From assembly GCF_013282725.1 (NCBI RefSeq), contig NZ_CP054043.1, positions 1,674,001 through 1,738,000 on the forward strand: DNA of 64,000 bases. The letters are read 5' to 3'. The notes below the pieces were generated by a model. That model was not told where the DNA came from, searched no databases, and worked only from the letters and a program-made list of their open reading frames with translations. Made by a program: the position numbers and the translations under genes. Of the stretch, positions 26,424 to 36,370 are shown in pieces; the first letter of the stretch is position 1, and every line of letters begins with the position of its first letter. The stretch comes from Yersinia mollaretii ATCC 43969 (GTDB lineage: Bacteria; Pseudomonadota; Gammaproteobacteria; Enterobacterales; Enterobacteriaceae).

Positions 26424-27308
26424 ATGAAAATCGGCTTTATTGGTTTAGGGATTATGGGAAAGCCAATGAGTAAAAATCTGCTGAAAGCAGGTTACTCATT
26501 AATGGTCCTTGATCGGAATGCTGCGGCACTGGATGAGCTGCTCAGTGCTGGCGCGACAGCGGCTGCCACCCCAAAAGCGCTGGCAGCAGAGTGCGACATT
26601 ATTATCACTATGTTGCCTAACTCACCCCATGTGAAAGAGGTGGTGTTAGGTGAGAACGGCGTGATTGAAGGGGCAAAACCGGGGGCTGTGCTGATTGATA
26701 TGAGCTCGATTGCCCCTTTAGTCAGCCGTGAAATCAGTGAAGCACTGGCGGTAAAACAGGTCGCCATGTTAGATGCGCCGGTCAGTGGTGGCGAGCCAAA
26801 AGCCATTGATGGCACCTTGTCCGTGATGGTCGGTGGTGATAAAGCGGTGTTCGATAAGTGCTTCGACATTATGAAAGCCATGGGGGGTTCCGTGGTGCAT
26901 ACCGGAGATATCGGTGCTGGTAATGTGACCAAACTGGCTAATCAGGTGGTGGTGGCGCTGAATATTGCGGCGATGTCTGAAGCGCTGGTCTTGGCGACCA
27001 AAGCGGGCGTGAATCCTGATCTGGTGTTCCAAGCCATTCGTGGTGGGCTGGCGGGCAGTACTGTACTGGAAGCCAAAGCGCCCATGGTGATGGATCGTAA
27101 CTTCAAACCGGGCTTCCGCATTGATTTACATATTAAAGATTTGGCTAATGCTCTCGACACCTCCCACGGTGTGGGGGCGCAATTGCCACTGACTGCGGCC
27201 GTCATGGAGATGATGCAGGCGCTGAAAGCGGATGGATTGGGTGATGCCGACCACAGCGCGTTGGCCTGCTATTACGAGAAATTGGCCAAAGTTGAAGTGG
27301 CACGTTAA
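26424..27308 (+). CDS. garR: Tartronate semialdehyde reductase GarR
   Basis: A 294-residue 3-hydroxyisobutyrate-dehydrogenase-type enzyme that reduces tartronate semialdehyde to D-glycerate with NADH. It has the N-terminal Rossmann motif GFIGLGIMGKPMSKNL, the substrate-binding DAPVSGGEPKA, and the catalytic lysine in GNVTKLANQ. It follows garL after 86 bases and is preceded by GAGGAG. Its last codons and stop lie in a 20-base tandem duplication (27291-27310 and 27311-27330, 18 of 20 identical). Confidence 0.95.
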   Translation: MKIGFIGLGIMGKPMSKNLLKAGYSLMVLDRNAAALDELLSAGATAAATPKALAAECDIIITMLPNSPHVKEVVLGENGVIEGAKPGAVLIDMSSIAPLVSREISEALAVKQVAMLDAPVSGGEPKAIDGTLSVMVGGDKAVFDKCFDIMKAMGGSVVHTGDIGAGNVTKLANQVVVALNIAAMSEALVLATKAGVNPDLVFQAIRGGLAGSTVLEAKAPMVMDRNFKPGFRIDLHIKDLANALDTSHGVGAQLPLTAAVMEMMQALKADGLGDADHSALACYYEKLAKVEVAR

Positions 27309-27464
27309 TTGTTGAAGTGACACGTTAATCAGTGGCGTCGGCACTCTCGGGTGCTGACCATTGAGTAGCAAAGCTATACTGATAAGCATCCCGATATCCT
27401 GAGCGGCTGGTTGATAAAGTCGGAGCCTGCGTGACGTCGGATAGCTCATGAGATTGAATCATTT

Positions 27465-28613
27465 ATGAAAATAGTCATCGCCCCGGACTCTTATAAAGAA
27501 AGTTTATCCGCGCTAGAGGTTGCGGTGCAGATTGAAGCGGGTTTTCGCACTCAGTTTCCTGATGCGCACTATATCAAGTTGCCGGTTGCTGATGGTGGCG
27601 AAGGCACAGTAGAAGCCATGGTCGCAGCAACCGCAGGTCGGATTATCAAGGTCGATGTGACCGGCCCGTTAGGGGATAACGTCGATGCTTTTTACGGGAT
27701 CTCTGGTGATGAGAAGTGCGCCTTTATTGAAATGGCGGCCGCCAGCGGGCTAGAGCTTGTGCCGCTGGCGCAGCGCAATCCACTGAAAACCACCTCCTAT
27801 GGCACGGGTGAACTGATTTTGCATGCGCTGAATCAGGGGGTGAAACATATCATTATCGGTATCGGTGGCAGTGCAACCAATGATGGCGGTGCGGGTATGG
27901 TACAGGCGTTGGGGGTTAAGTTGCTGAATAAGCAGGGCCAGCCGCTGGGGTTGGGGGGCGAGAAACTGGCTGATCTGGATGTGATTGATATCACCGCTCT
28001 CGACTCCCGAATTCAGCAGTGCCAAATTGATGTCGCCTGTGATGTCACCAATCCACTGACCGGCCGTGAAGGGGCCTCGGCAGTTTTCGGGCCGCAAAAA
28101 GGCGCGACACCTGACATGATCGCTCAACTGGATGAGGGGCTATCGCACTATGCTGGCGTGATTAAACGCTATCTGGATATTGACGTTGATCAGGTCGAAG
28201 GGGCGGGGGCGGCAGGAGGGTTAGGTGCGGGACTGCTCGCATTTTGTGGGGCGACCTTAAGCCCCGGCATTGATATTGTGACGGATGCACTCGGTCTGGA
28301 CGCACTGGTGCGGGACGCCACTTTTGTGATTACTGGCGAAGGGCGCATCGACAGCCAAACCATTCACGGCAAGGTCCCTATTGGGGTCGCCAGAGTGGCT
28401 AAACGTTATAACAAGCCAGTGATTGGGATTGCCGGGAGCCTGACAGACGATGTGGATGTGGTCTATGAGCATGGTCTGGATGCGGTATTTAGTGTGATTT
28501 ACAGTATTTGCACCTTAGAGCAGGCGCTAGATAATGCCGCCGATAATGTGTTCAGAACCGCACGGAACATCGCCGCGACACTGGCGATAGGTATAGCGGC
28601 GGGCAAAGCCTAA
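27465..28613 (+). CDS. garK: Glycerate 2-kinase GarK
   Basis: A 382-residue kinase of the GarK/GlxK family, making glycerate 2-phosphate from D-glycerate and ATP and so feeding lower glycolysis. Typical parts are MKIVIAPDSYKESL, PVADGGEGTVEAMVAAT, IGGSATNDGGAGMVQALG and ITGEGRIDSQTIHGKVPIGVA. Length fits (E. coli 381). It lies third in the gar set, 156 bases after garR. The ribosome binding site is weak (GAGATTGAA). A stem-loop at 28620-28656 follows. Confidence 0.94.
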   Translation: MKIVIAPDSYKESLSALEVAVQIEAGFRTQFPDAHYIKLPVADGGEGTVEAMVAATAGRIIKVDVTGPLGDNVDAFYGISGDEKCAFIEMAAASGLELVPLAQRNPLKTTSYGTGELILHALNQGVKHIIIGIGGSATNDGGAGMVQALGVKLLNKQGQPLGLGGEKLADLDVIDITALDSRIQQCQIDVACDVTNPLTGREGASAVFGPQKGATPDMIAQLDEGLSHYAGVIKRYLDIDVDQVEGAGAAGGLGAGLLAFCGATLSPGIDIVTDALGLDALVRDATFVITGEGRIDSQTIHGKVPIGVARVAKRYNKPVIGIAGSLTDDVDVVYEHGLDAVFSVIYSICTLEQALDNAADNVFRTARNIAATLAIGIAAGKA

Positions 28614-28619
28614 TTTTTG

Positions 28620-28656
28620 GGAGGTCAGGGCTAACGATGAATTGGCCCTGATCTCC
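28620..28656 (+). terminator. Stem-loop after garK, possible weak terminator
   Basis: GGAGGTCAGGGC (28620-28631) can pair with GCCCTGATCTCC (28645-28656) over 12 positions with one G-U. There is no T tract, so it may slow or process the transcript rather than end it before cdaR. Confidence 0.4.
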
Positions 28657-28817
28657 TGACTGGCAGCCCACATTTCTCGCAACACCCCGCCTGCATTCGC
28701 CATTTTTGTGACCCTCACCGCAACTCTTTCTCTTCGTCATGTAAGTTGGGCATTTGTCCAATGTAATCCCCCATCAGACCGCCTATGCTGGTGCATCAGC
28801 CCAGATTGAGGCCTTCC

Positions 28818-29975
28818 ATGAGTGTATATAATCTTGACCCCCGGCTAGCCCAAGAGATCGTCACCCGCACCATGAAGATCATTGATACCAATATTAATGT
28901 GATGGATGGTAAGGGGCGGATCATTGGCAGCGGCGATGAAGAACGCCTCGGCGAGTTACATGAAGGGGCGCTATTGTCGCTCTCTCATGGACGGATCGTC
29001 GATATTGATGAAGCGGTAGCTCGCCAGTTGCACGGCGTGAGGCCGGGGATCAACCTGCCGCTGCGCCTTGAGGGGGAGATCGTCGGGGTGATTGGTTTGA
29101 CCGGCAATCCGGGCCAACTACGGCAATATGGCGAACTGGTCTGCATGGCCGCAGAGATGATGATGGAGCAGGCGCGATTAGTGCATCTGCTGGCGCAAGA
29201 CAGCCGTTTACGTGAAGAGCTGGTACTCAACCTAATTCGTACTGAAGAGATATCACCCGCGCTGATTGAATGGGCGCAGCGGCTTGGGGTGGATATCAAT
29301 GAGCCGCGTGTGGTGGCGGTGGTGGATGTGGACAGCGGCCAGTTGAGTGTTGACAGCGCCATGTCAGAGTTACAGGAGCTGCAAACCCTGCTGACGACAC
29401 CGGAGCGTAACAACCTGATTGCGATTGTCTCCCTGACTGAAATGGTGGTGCTGAAACCGGCGCTGAACAGTCATGGCCGCTGGGATGCCATTGACCATCG
29501 GCGGCGGATGGAGTTGTTACTCTCCCGCATGACGGAGCGAGGCCGCCTGCGGGTGCGGCTCTCATTGGGGAACTTCTTTACCGGCCCCGGCAGCATTGCC
29601 CGCTCATACCGCACTGCCCGCACCACCATGGCGGTGGGCAAACAGCGGTTGCCGGAGCAACGCAGCTACTACTATCAGGATTTGGTGCTGCCGGTCCTGC
29701 TGGACAGTCTGCGGGGTGGCTGGCAAGCCAATGAGCTGGCGCTGCCGTTAGCCAAATTGCGGGCAATGGACAGCAATGGCCTGCTGCGCCGGACGTTAGC
29801 CTGCTGGTTTCGTAACAATGTACAGCCAACGGCGACGGCAAAAGCGCTATTTATTCACCGTAACACCTTGGAATATCGGCTGAATCGAATTTCTGAGCTG
29901 ACGGGGTTGGATTTGGCGAACTTCGATGACCGCCTGTTGCTGTATGTGGCCTTGCAGTTGGGGGAGCAGGAATAG
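28818..29975 (+). CDS. cdaR: Carbohydrate diacid regulator CdaR
   Basis: A 385-residue transcriptional activator that senses galactarate, glucarate and glycerate and switches on gar and gud genes. The N-terminal diacid-recognition domain includes INVMDGKGRIIGSGDEERLGE and LPLRLEGEIVGVIGLTG; the C-terminal PucR-type helix-turn-helix has ALFIHRNTLEYRLNRISELT. The ATG at 28818 has GAGG 7 bases upstream and gives exactly the E. coli length; an earlier ATG at 28785 is not supported. In E. coli cdaR is unlinked to garLRK, so its inclusion here makes a self-contained regulon. Confidence 0.94.
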   Translation: MSVYNLDPRLAQEIVTRTMKIIDTNINVMDGKGRIIGSGDEERLGELHEGALLSLSHGRIVDIDEAVARQLHGVRPGINLPLRLEGEIVGVIGLTGNPGQLRQYGELVCMAAEMMMEQARLVHLLAQDSRLREELVLNLIRTEEISPALIEWAQRLGVDINEPRVVAVVDVDSGQLSVDSAMSELQELQTLLTTPERNNLIAIVSLTEMVVLKPALNSHGRWDAIDHRRRMELLLSRMTERGRLRVRLSLGNFFTGPGSIARSYRTARTTMAVGKQRLPEQRSYYYQDLVLPVLLDSLRGGWQANELALPLAKLRAMDSNGLLRRTLACWFRNNVQPTATAKALFIHRNTLEYRLNRISELTGLDLANFDDRLLLYVALQLGEQE

Positions 29976-29985
29976 CGGGGTGAAC

Positions 29986-30012
29986 AAAAAAGGCCGAGTC
30001 AGTGACCCGGCC
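29986..30012 (-). terminator. Terminator of garP-garD, probably also used by cdaR
   Basis: On the minus strand GGCCG pairs with CGGCC and GTCA with TGAC, followed by TTTTTT. It sits in the 57-base gap between the converging cdaR and garD genes. Confidence 0.75.
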
Positions 30013-30032
30013 AGAGAAGGATGCAGAAAGTG

Positions 30033-31598
30033 TTAGGTCACAGGTGCTGGGTTAAACACCGCCAAGGCATTGCGCAGCCCCCATTGATCTGACCAAGTGC
30101 GTTTGCGGTCACTGGCAATATCCAGAATCAATTCAAACAATTGCTGGCCGACCTCTTCGATGGTTGCATCACCAGTGGCAATGGTTCCGGCATCAATATC
30201 CATCAAATCATGCCAGCGATTAGCCAGATCAGTGCGCGTCGCCATTTTGATCACCGGTACTGCTGCTAACCCATAAGGGGTGCCGCGCCCGGTGGTGAAC
30301 ACCTGCACGGTAATGCCAGAGGCCAATTGTTGGGTGCCGCAGACGAAATCACTGGCGGGTGTGGCGGCAAAGATCAGCCCCCGTTTGGTCGGGCGCTGAC
30401 CGGGAGAGAGCACTTCAGAAATGGCGCTGCGGCCCGATTTGGCAATCGACCCCAGTGCTTTCTCAACCACATTTGCCAGCCCGCCCTTTTTATTCCCTGG
30501 CGAAGGGTTAGCGCTGCGGTCAGTTTTACCGGTTTCGAGATAGTCATCGTACCATTTCATCTCTTCGAGCAGCCTTCTACCCACCTCTTCGTTGACGGCG
30601 CGCGGTGTTAACAAATGGATGGCATCGCGGACTTCGGTCACTTCCGAGAACATGACTGTCGCCCCGCAGCGCACCAGCAAATCGGAGGCGTAGCCCACCG
30701 CAGGGTTAGCGGTCACACCAGAGAAAGCATCACTGCCACCACACTGCATACCCACCACCAGATCAGCAGCCGGGCAGGTCTCGCGCTGGCGCAGGTTCAG
30801 GCGTTGCAGGTGCTTTTCAGCCACTTGCAGGATCTCATCGACCATTGAGCGGAAGCCCACATGTTTCTCATCCTGTAGGCGCACAATATTGCTCTCATCC
30901 AGTGAGATCACCTGCACATCCGGCGTCCCTTCCAATAGGCGTTCAGGTTGCAACTTTTCACAGCCGAGGCCCACCACCATGACTTCGCCACCAAAATTGG
31001 GATTGAGTGCCAGATTGTGAATGGTGCGAATGGGCACAACCGCCGCGGGGGCATTGATGGCAACGCCGCAGCCATAAAGGTGATTAAGTGCGACCACGCC
31101 ATCGACATTTGGGTATTTCGGCAGCAGTGTGCGCTCAATGATATTGACCACATAATCGACGACGCCCGCCACACAATGGACGCTGGTGGTAATGGCAAGC
31201 AGGTTTTTGGTGCCGACACTGCCGTCCGCGTTGCGGTAGCCCTCAAAGGTGTAACCCTCCAGTGGCGGCAATGGGGCGGGGACGGCGGTGGCAAGGGGCA
31301 AGGTTTCCAGCGCGGGGGCGGCGGGTAACTCGACCAGTGATTCATCTATCCAGCCACCACGGGCAATATCACGGACGGCCAAGCCAATCACCTCGGCATA
31401 GCGAATAATCGCCCCGCCTTTTGGGATGTCAACCAAGGCGACTTTATGGCCTTGCGGGACATGCTCAATCAGTTCGAGGCCACATTTAAACCGGGTGCCA
31501 GCACAAAGCCCATTGTTATTCACCACAATGGCAACGTTATCCGCGTCCTGCACTTTAATATAAAGCGGGTTATCTACAGGACGATTACAAGTGCTCAT
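30033..31598 (-). CDS. garD: Galactarate dehydratase GarD
   Basis: A 521-residue UxaA/GarD-family dehydratase that converts galactarate to 5-keto-4-deoxyglucarate, the substrate of GarL. The N-terminal SAF-like domain (about 1-100, with [18 protein letters not shown]) is followed by the catalytic region with [37 protein letters not shown] and [18 protein letters not shown]. Family enzymes use iron. Length matches E. coli GarD (523). It is second in a leftward garP-garD pair, 106 bases after garP. Confidence 0.95.
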   Translation of the reverse strand: MSTCNRPVDNPLYIKVQDADNVAIVVNNNGLCAGTRFKCGLELIEHVPQGHKVALVDIPKGGAIIRYAEVIGLAVRDIARGGWIDESLVELPAAPALETLPLATAVPAPLPPLEGYTFEGYRNADGSVGTKNLLAITTSVHCVAGVVDYVVNIIERTLLPKYPNVDGVVALNHLYGCGVAINAPAAVVPIRTIHNLALNPNFGGEVMVVGLGCEKLQPERLLEGTPDVQVISLDESNIVRLQDEKHVGFRSMVDEILQVAEKHLQRLNLRQRETCPAADLVVGMQCGGSDAFSGVTANPAVGYASDLLVRCGATVMFSEVTEVRDAIHLLTPRAVNEEVGRRLLEEMKWYDDYLETGKTDRSANPSPGNKKGGLANVVEKALGSIAKSGRSAISEVLSPGQRPTKRGLIFAATPASDFVCGTQQLASGITVQVFTTGRGTPYGLAAVPVIKMATRTDLANRWHDLMDIDAGTIATGDATIEEVGQQLFELILDIASDRKRTWSDQWGLRNALAVFNPAPVT

Positions 31599-31704
31599 AA
31601 TATTATCCTTATAATATTTATATCGATAATATAACTGTTATTCTTCTCAATACAGCCATTGTTTATCTTGAATACGATTCGTCTTAAATTCTATTTTTAT
31701 GCCA

Positions 31705-33036
31705 CTAGGATGTTTTCAATTCCAGTCGCTTAATATCGCCGACAATAAATAAGTAGCAGAACATCGCCATCAGAGCAGAACAACCCACAAAGATTAATGC
31801 GGCATTAAAGGAGTGTAACTCCTTAACCAAGTAGCCGATAACCAAAGGGGTGACGATAGAGGCGACATTACCAAAGACGTTAAACATCCCGCCGCACAGG
31901 CCCACAATCTCTTTGGGTGCGGTATCGGCAATCACTGGCCAACCCAAGGCACCGAAACCTTTGCCGAAGAAGGCTAATGCCATCAATGCAACGACCACAA
32001 AGTCGCTGTCGACGTAGTTACACAGAATAATACTGGATGCCAACAGCATCCCTAACACGATAGGGAGTTTACGGGCGAAGGTCAGTGAATGGCCGCGCTT
32101 AATGAGTGAGTCAGAGAATACGCCGCCTAATACACCACCGGCAAACCCGCATAAGGCGGGAACAGATGCCACCATGCCCACTTTTAAAATAGACATCCCT
32201 TTATCTTGCACTAGATAAATAGGGAACCAGGTGAGGAAGAACCAGGTAATGGTATTAATAAAGTATTGCCCAAAGAAGACGCCCAACATCATTCGACTGG
32301 ATAACAATTGCTTCATGTAATCTAATTTAGGACCACTTTTATGACCGTCGGGTTTCTTGTGATCCATATCAACAACGGCACCGCCTTGTTTGATGTATTC
32401 AAGCTCCGAAGCGGACATATCAGGGTGATCAGTGGGGTTATGAATAAATTTAACCCAAGCGATGGTTAATACAAAACCCAACCCGCCCATGACGGTAAAT
32501 ACATGCTGCCAGCCCCAAGCAAAGGTTAAATAACCTAGTAGTGGAGAGAAGATAGCCAGCGAGAAGTATTGTGCAGAGTTAAATATGGCTGATGCCGTGC
32601 CCCTCTCTTTTGTCGGGAACCAAGCCGCGACAATTCTGGCGTTAGCCGGGAAAGAGGGTGCCTCAGAAAACCCTAACATAAAGCGCATGATAAACATTGA
32701 GATAGCAGCATAAGCTATCGGGAACATGTCAACAAAGCCTTGCGTAAAGGTAAAGAGTGACCAGAAGAATAAACTGTAGGTGTAGACACGTTTGGAGCCG
32801 TAGCGGTCCAGCAGCCAGCCACCTGGTATTTGCATCAGCAGATAAGCCCAACCGAATGCAGAGAAGATATACCCCATTGCCACGGCATCTAATTGCAGCT
32901 CTTTTGCCACTTCGGTGCCCGCAATGGATAATGTTGCCCGGTCAGCATAGTTAATTGCCGTCACAATAAAGATAATCAGTAATATTATATATCGGACGTG
33001 GGTCCGTTTTTCAGGTACAGCGGCTTCCAGACTCAT
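31705..33036 (-). CDS. garP: Galactarate/glucarate MFS transporter GarP
   Basis: A 443-residue major-facilitator carrier with 12 predicted helices, nearly colinear with E. coli GarP: INYADRATLSIAGTEVAKEL, GWAYLLMQIPGGWLLDRYGS, FSEAPSFPANARIVAAWFP and a closing VGDIKRLEL. GudP is closely related, so the exact preference between galactarate and glucarate cannot be read from sequence, but pairing with garD favours galactarate. A near-ideal CRP site lies upstream at 33327-33342. Confidence 0.92.
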   Translation of the reverse strand: MSLEAAVPEKRTHVRYIILLIIFIVTAINYADRATLSIAGTEVAKELQLDAVAMGYIFSAFGWAYLLMQIPGGWLLDRYGSKRVYTYSLFFWSLFTFTQGFVDMFPIAYAAISMFIMRFMLGFSEAPSFPANARIVAAWFPTKERGTASAIFNSAQYFSLAIFSPLLGYLTFAWGWQHVFTVMGGLGFVLTIAWVKFIHNPTDHPDMSASELEYIKQGGAVVDMDHKKPDGHKSGPKLDYMKQLLSSRMMLGVFFGQYFINTITWFFLTWFPIYLVQDKGMSILKVGMVASVPALCGFAGGVLGGVFSDSLIKRGHSLTFARKLPIVLGMLLASSIILCNYVDSDFVVVALMALAFFGKGFGALGWPVIADTAPKEIVGLCGGMFNVFGNVASIVTPLVIGYLVKELHSFNAALIFVGCSALMAMFCYLFIVGDIKRLELKTS

Positions 33037-33668
33037 TTTTATACCCTCTATAAATCATTTTTTAGGCTGCCGCATTTATGTTCGTTATGAATAAGATGCA
33101 ATAACCTATTTTTTTATTTGGTGTCATATAAATGCAAAATTTAATTCTAAAAATGTCTTCGTTAGCGCTGTGGTCATTATATGGATATGGGCAATAAATC
33201 GCATTGTGCATCGGCCCAAAAAAATGTGGGTAAATGATTTAATTGTTGTGTGGCTGTACAGCACAATGGGCTTAACATCACAATTCATCTTGATTTTAAT
33301 AAAATTCGGCTGATATCTGGAATTAAAGTGATCTAGATCACTCTTTAATCAGTGAAACCCAGCGATTAATTAAAGGGTCAGTTCATCCTGAACAAATTAA
33401 TCCCCTTTATAAAAAAGAATAAATGGGGCAATCCCCTATTTTGAATCTCTTTCTCCCCAGTTTAATACTTTTTCATTAGTGCATTTGCCAATTTAATTAA
33501 CTAAAAATATCGACAATAGCCCAATTCTTTTGCATCAAAAATTAATTGTAATAATACCATATTATAGACACTATGTTTGTAAGGTTAATGAATTGGTAGA
33601 GTTGTGAAACGTTGTTGCAAATAATAACTATTTATCCGGCAATGGTATGACTTCTGGGAAGAAATAAG
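33037..33668. other. Divergent control region between garP and aegA
   Basis: About 630 AT-rich bases with a CRP-type palindrome at 33327-33342. I looked for a sigma-54 promoter (TGGCAC-N5-TTGCA type), as used by E. coli fdhF, and for a full FNR dyad upstream of aegA, and found neither. Confidence 0.5.
33327..33342. promoter_or_regulatory. CRP-binding-site candidate for garP-garD
   Basis: AGTGATCTAGATCACT is a perfect 16-base palindrome. It matches the ideal CRP core TGTGATCTAGATCACA at 14 of 16 positions. It lies 290 bases upstream of garP and 327 upstream of aegA, so the gene served is not certain. Catabolite control of diacid uptake would make sense. Confidence 0.65.
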
Positions 33669-35750
33669 ATGAATCCATTTATTGTTGCTGATGCCGAAAG
33701 CTGTATTGGGTGTCGGAGTTGTGAAGTGGCTTGTGTGGTGGCACATCATGAGGGCAAATTCCCTGATAAACCGGAATACTTCACGCCACGGCTTAAGGTG
33801 TTTAAGGGCCGGCAAGGTTTTAATGACCCCCATGGTGTTAATGGCACATTGAGTGCGACGGCGGTCTTTTGCCACCACTGTGAAGACGCCCCTTGTGCCA
33901 GCACTTGTCCCAATGGGGCCATTGTTGAGATGAATAACAGCATTCAGGTTATTCAGGAAAAATGTATCGGCTGTAAAACCTGCATGATTGCCTGCCCATT
34001 TGGCATGATGACGGTGGTGACTGAGACAGTCCAGCCTGCCAGCCATCGTCTGGCCGATGCTTATCAGCGTACTGAGGCCCAGAAATGCGACCTTTGTATT
34101 GACCAACCTGATGGCCCCGCCTGTATCAAAACCTGCCCAACTCAGGCGCTGACACTGGTCGATCAGCACTATCTGCTGAGTCAGCAGCGGCTAAAACGTC
34201 AGCGCACGGCGCTGAATGAGCACAATGGCCGCCTGTTTAGCAGTGCCACTTCTGCGGGTGTGACACACTCTTTCAGCCCGCTGAGCAAAAATATCCGCGA
34301 TGCTGCCCCGGTCAATTTGTTACAGCGCCCACGCACCCCAAGGCGGGAGCCGAAAAAGCTCCCACTGGCGGAACGGAAAAGCAGCTTTGCTGAAATCTAT
34401 CTGCCGTTCACCGACGGCCAGATCAATGAACAGGCTGAGCGCTGCTTGAATTGTGGCGATAAAACTATCTGCCAGTGGAGTTGCCCGCTACACAACGCGA
34501 TTCCAAAATGGATTGCTTTGGCCCATCAAGGGCGCATCCATGAAGCGGCAGAATTATCCCATCAAACCAGCAGCTTGCCGGAGATCTGTGGCCGCGTCTG
34601 CCCACAAGATCGCCTGTGTGAGCAAGCTTGCACACTCAATGACCACGACGGTGCTGTCACCATTGGTCAGATTGAGCGGCATATCACGGAAACCGCATTA
34701 GCCACGGGTTGGCGACCCGATATGTCGCAGGTCAAACCGACAGGCAAGCGGGTGGCGATTATCGGCGCAGGGCCAGCAGGTTTAGGTTGTGCAGATATTC
34801 TGGTACGCAATGGCATCACGCCCGTGGTGTTTGACCGCTACCCCGAAATCGGCGGTTTACTGACCTTTGGTATCCCCGCATTCAAATTGGAAAAAGGGGT
34901 GATGAGCCGTCGGCGTGAGATCTTCAGCGAAATGGGGGTCGAGTTTTGCCTGAATACCGAGATTGGTCGCGATATCACCATGGAGAGCTTGCTCAGTGAT
35001 TACGACGCGCTCTTTCTGGGGGTTGGCACCTACCGCTCGATGCGCTCCGGGCTGGAAAATGAAGATGCCTCAGGGGTTTACGATGCCCTGCCATTCCTGA
35101 TTGGTAATACCCAACATCTGATGGGCTACACCGCCAGCAGCGATCACTCCTATGTCAGTATGGAAAACCAGTATGTCAGCATGGAAAACCAGCGGGTGGT
35201 GGTGTTGGGCGGCGGCGATACGGCGATGGATTGTGTGCGTACCTCATTGCGCCATGGGGCCGCGAATGTCATTTGCGCCTATCGTCGCGATGAAAAGAAC
35301 ATGCCAGGCTCCAAACGCGAGGTCAAAAATGCGCGTGAAGAGGGGGCTGAATTTATGTTCAATCTCCAGCCGCAACGGATTGAGATCGATGAACAGGGGC
35401 AGGTGACGGGCATCAAAATGGTGCGCACCGAAATGGGTCAGGCGGATGCCAAAGGGCGGCGGCAGGCGCAGCCTATCGCGGGTTCCGAACATATTATTCC
35501 TGCCGATGCGGTGATCATGGCATTTGGTTTCAGCCCACACCGCATGTCGTGGCTAGCCGAGCACAATGTGGTGCTGGATAAACAGGGGCGGGTGGTTGCG
35601 CCGACTATCTCTGGCTACCCCTATCAAACCAGTAATCCCAAGATCTTCGCCGGGGGGGACATCGTGCGCGGCGCGGACCTGATTGTGACTGCCATTGCCG
35701 AGGGACGCAAAGCGGCCGAAAGCATTGCTTATTATCTTAACGTTTTGTAG
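33669..35750 (+). CDS. aegA: AegA: fused ferredoxin and glutamate-synthase-small-subunit-like oxidoreductase
   Basis: A 693-residue two-part iron-sulphur flavoprotein. Residues 1-175 form a four-cluster ferredoxin like HydN (CIGCRSCEVAC, CHHCEDAPCASTCPNGA, CIGCKTCMIACPFG, CDLCIDQPDGPACIKTCP). Residues 230-693 resemble the GltD/PreT type, with further cysteine motifs, an FAD site IIGAGPAGLGCADIL and an NAD(P)H site VLGGGDTAMDC. E. coli AegA has been tied to FdhF-dependent urate degradation. It starts a rightward aegA-hydN-fdhF set. A 21-base tandem duplication (35151-35192) repeats YVSMENQ just before the NAD(P)H site; an 18-base-period repeat spans the stop. Confidence 0.92.
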   Translation: MNPFIVADAESCIGCRSCEVACVVAHHEGKFPDKPEYFTPRLKVFKGRQGFNDPHGVNGTLSATAVFCHHCEDAPCASTCPNGAIVEMNNSIQVIQEKCIGCKTCMIACPFGMMTVVTETVQPASHRLADAYQRTEAQKCDLCIDQPDGPACIKTCPTQALTLVDQHYLLSQQRLKRQRTALNEHNGRLFSSATSAGVTHSFSPLSKNIRDAAPVNLLQRPRTPRREPKKLPLAERKSSFAEIYLPFTDGQINEQAERCLNCGDKTICQWSCPLHNAIPKWIALAHQGRIHEAAELSHQTSSLPEICGRVCPQDRLCEQACTLNDHDGAVTIGQIERHITETALATGWRPDMSQVKPTGKRVAIIGAGPAGLGCADILVRNGITPVVFDRYPEIGGLLTFGIPAFKLEKGVMSRRREIFSEMGVEFCLNTEIGRDITMESLLSDYDALFLGVGTYRSMRSGLENEDASGVYDALPFLIGNTQHLMGYTASSDHSYVSMENQYVSMENQRVVVLGGGDTAMDCVRTSLRHGAANVICAYRRDEKNMPGSKREVKNAREEGAEFMFNLQPQRIEIDEQGQVTGIKMVRTEMGQADAKGRRQAQPIAGSEHIIPADAVIMAFGFSPHRMSWLAEHNVVLDKQGRVVAPTISGYPYQTSNPKIFAGGDIVRGADLIVTAIAEGRKAAESIAYYLNVL

Positions 35751-35787
35751 CTGATTAATGTCTTGTAGCTGGTGGTCAGGAGAGAAG

Positions 35788-36309
35788 ATGAACCGATTTG
35801 TTATTGCCGATATGACCCAGTGCATTGGCTGCCGCACCTGTGAAATCGCTTGTGTGGTGGCCCACAGTGCAGATAAAAGGGCCAGCACTCTGACGCCGGA
35901 ACAGTTCCACCCGCGTCTAAGCGTAATGAAAAGTTTTGCGGTCAGCACCCCGATTCTCTGCCATCAATGTGAGGATGCCCCCTGTGAGAACTCCTGCCCA
36001 AATGGGGCAATTGTTACTGGCGAACATGGGGTGCAGGTGTTGGCTTCGCGCTGTATCGGCTGCAAAACCTGCATGTTGGTCTGCCCATTTGGGGCGATGA
36101 ATATCATTGAGCAGGCGAGCCATCACAGCCCCGTGCGGGCGCAGGCGCACAAATGTGATTTGTGCCATACGCGGGAGGCGGGTCCGGCCTGCATTGAAGT
36201 TTGCCCCACCAAAGCACTGAAACTGGTGACGCCGATGGCCTTGGAAACACTACAGCGGGAACGGCAATGGCGCGCGGCTCGTGGCGCGACATCAAGTATC
36301 ACCCGTTAA
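35788..36309 (+). CDS. hydN: HydN-like four-cluster ferredoxin
   Basis: A 173-residue electron-transfer protein with four [4Fe-4S] cysteine motifs: CIGCRTCEIAC, CHQCEDAPCENSCPNGA, CIGCKTCMLVCPFG and CDLCHTREAGPACIEVCP. It is close to E. coli HydN, the partner of formate dehydrogenase H, and to the N-terminal part of the AegA just upstream; the two likely share ancestry. The ATG at 35788 has AGGAGAG upstream; an in-frame ATG at 35758 would add 10 residues. It lies between aegA and fdhF and should carry electrons from FdhF to AegA. A 16-base-period repeat (36317-36348) follows the stop. Confidence 0.9.
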   Translation: MNRFVIADMTQCIGCRTCEIACVVAHSADKRASTLTPEQFHPRLSVMKSFAVSTPILCHQCEDAPCENSCPNGAIVTGEHGVQVLASRCIGCKTCMLVCPFGAMNIIEQASHHSPVRAQAHKCDLCHTREAGPACIEVCPTKALKLVTPMALETLQRERQWRAARGATSSITR

Positions 36310-36370
36310 ATTATATGGTCATAAGCTCCTGTGGACATAAGTCCCTGTGGCCATCAGTAAGGATAAGAAA

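Noticed and set aside
33343..33668. A sigma-54 promoter or FhlA site for the fdhF cluster
   Set aside because: No sequence with the required GG and GC spacing was found upstream of aegA.
33585..34169. A 194-codon frame on the minus strand overlapping the start of aegA
   Set aside because: It is the complement of the cysteine-rich ferredoxin domain of aegA and has no ribosome binding site or family match.
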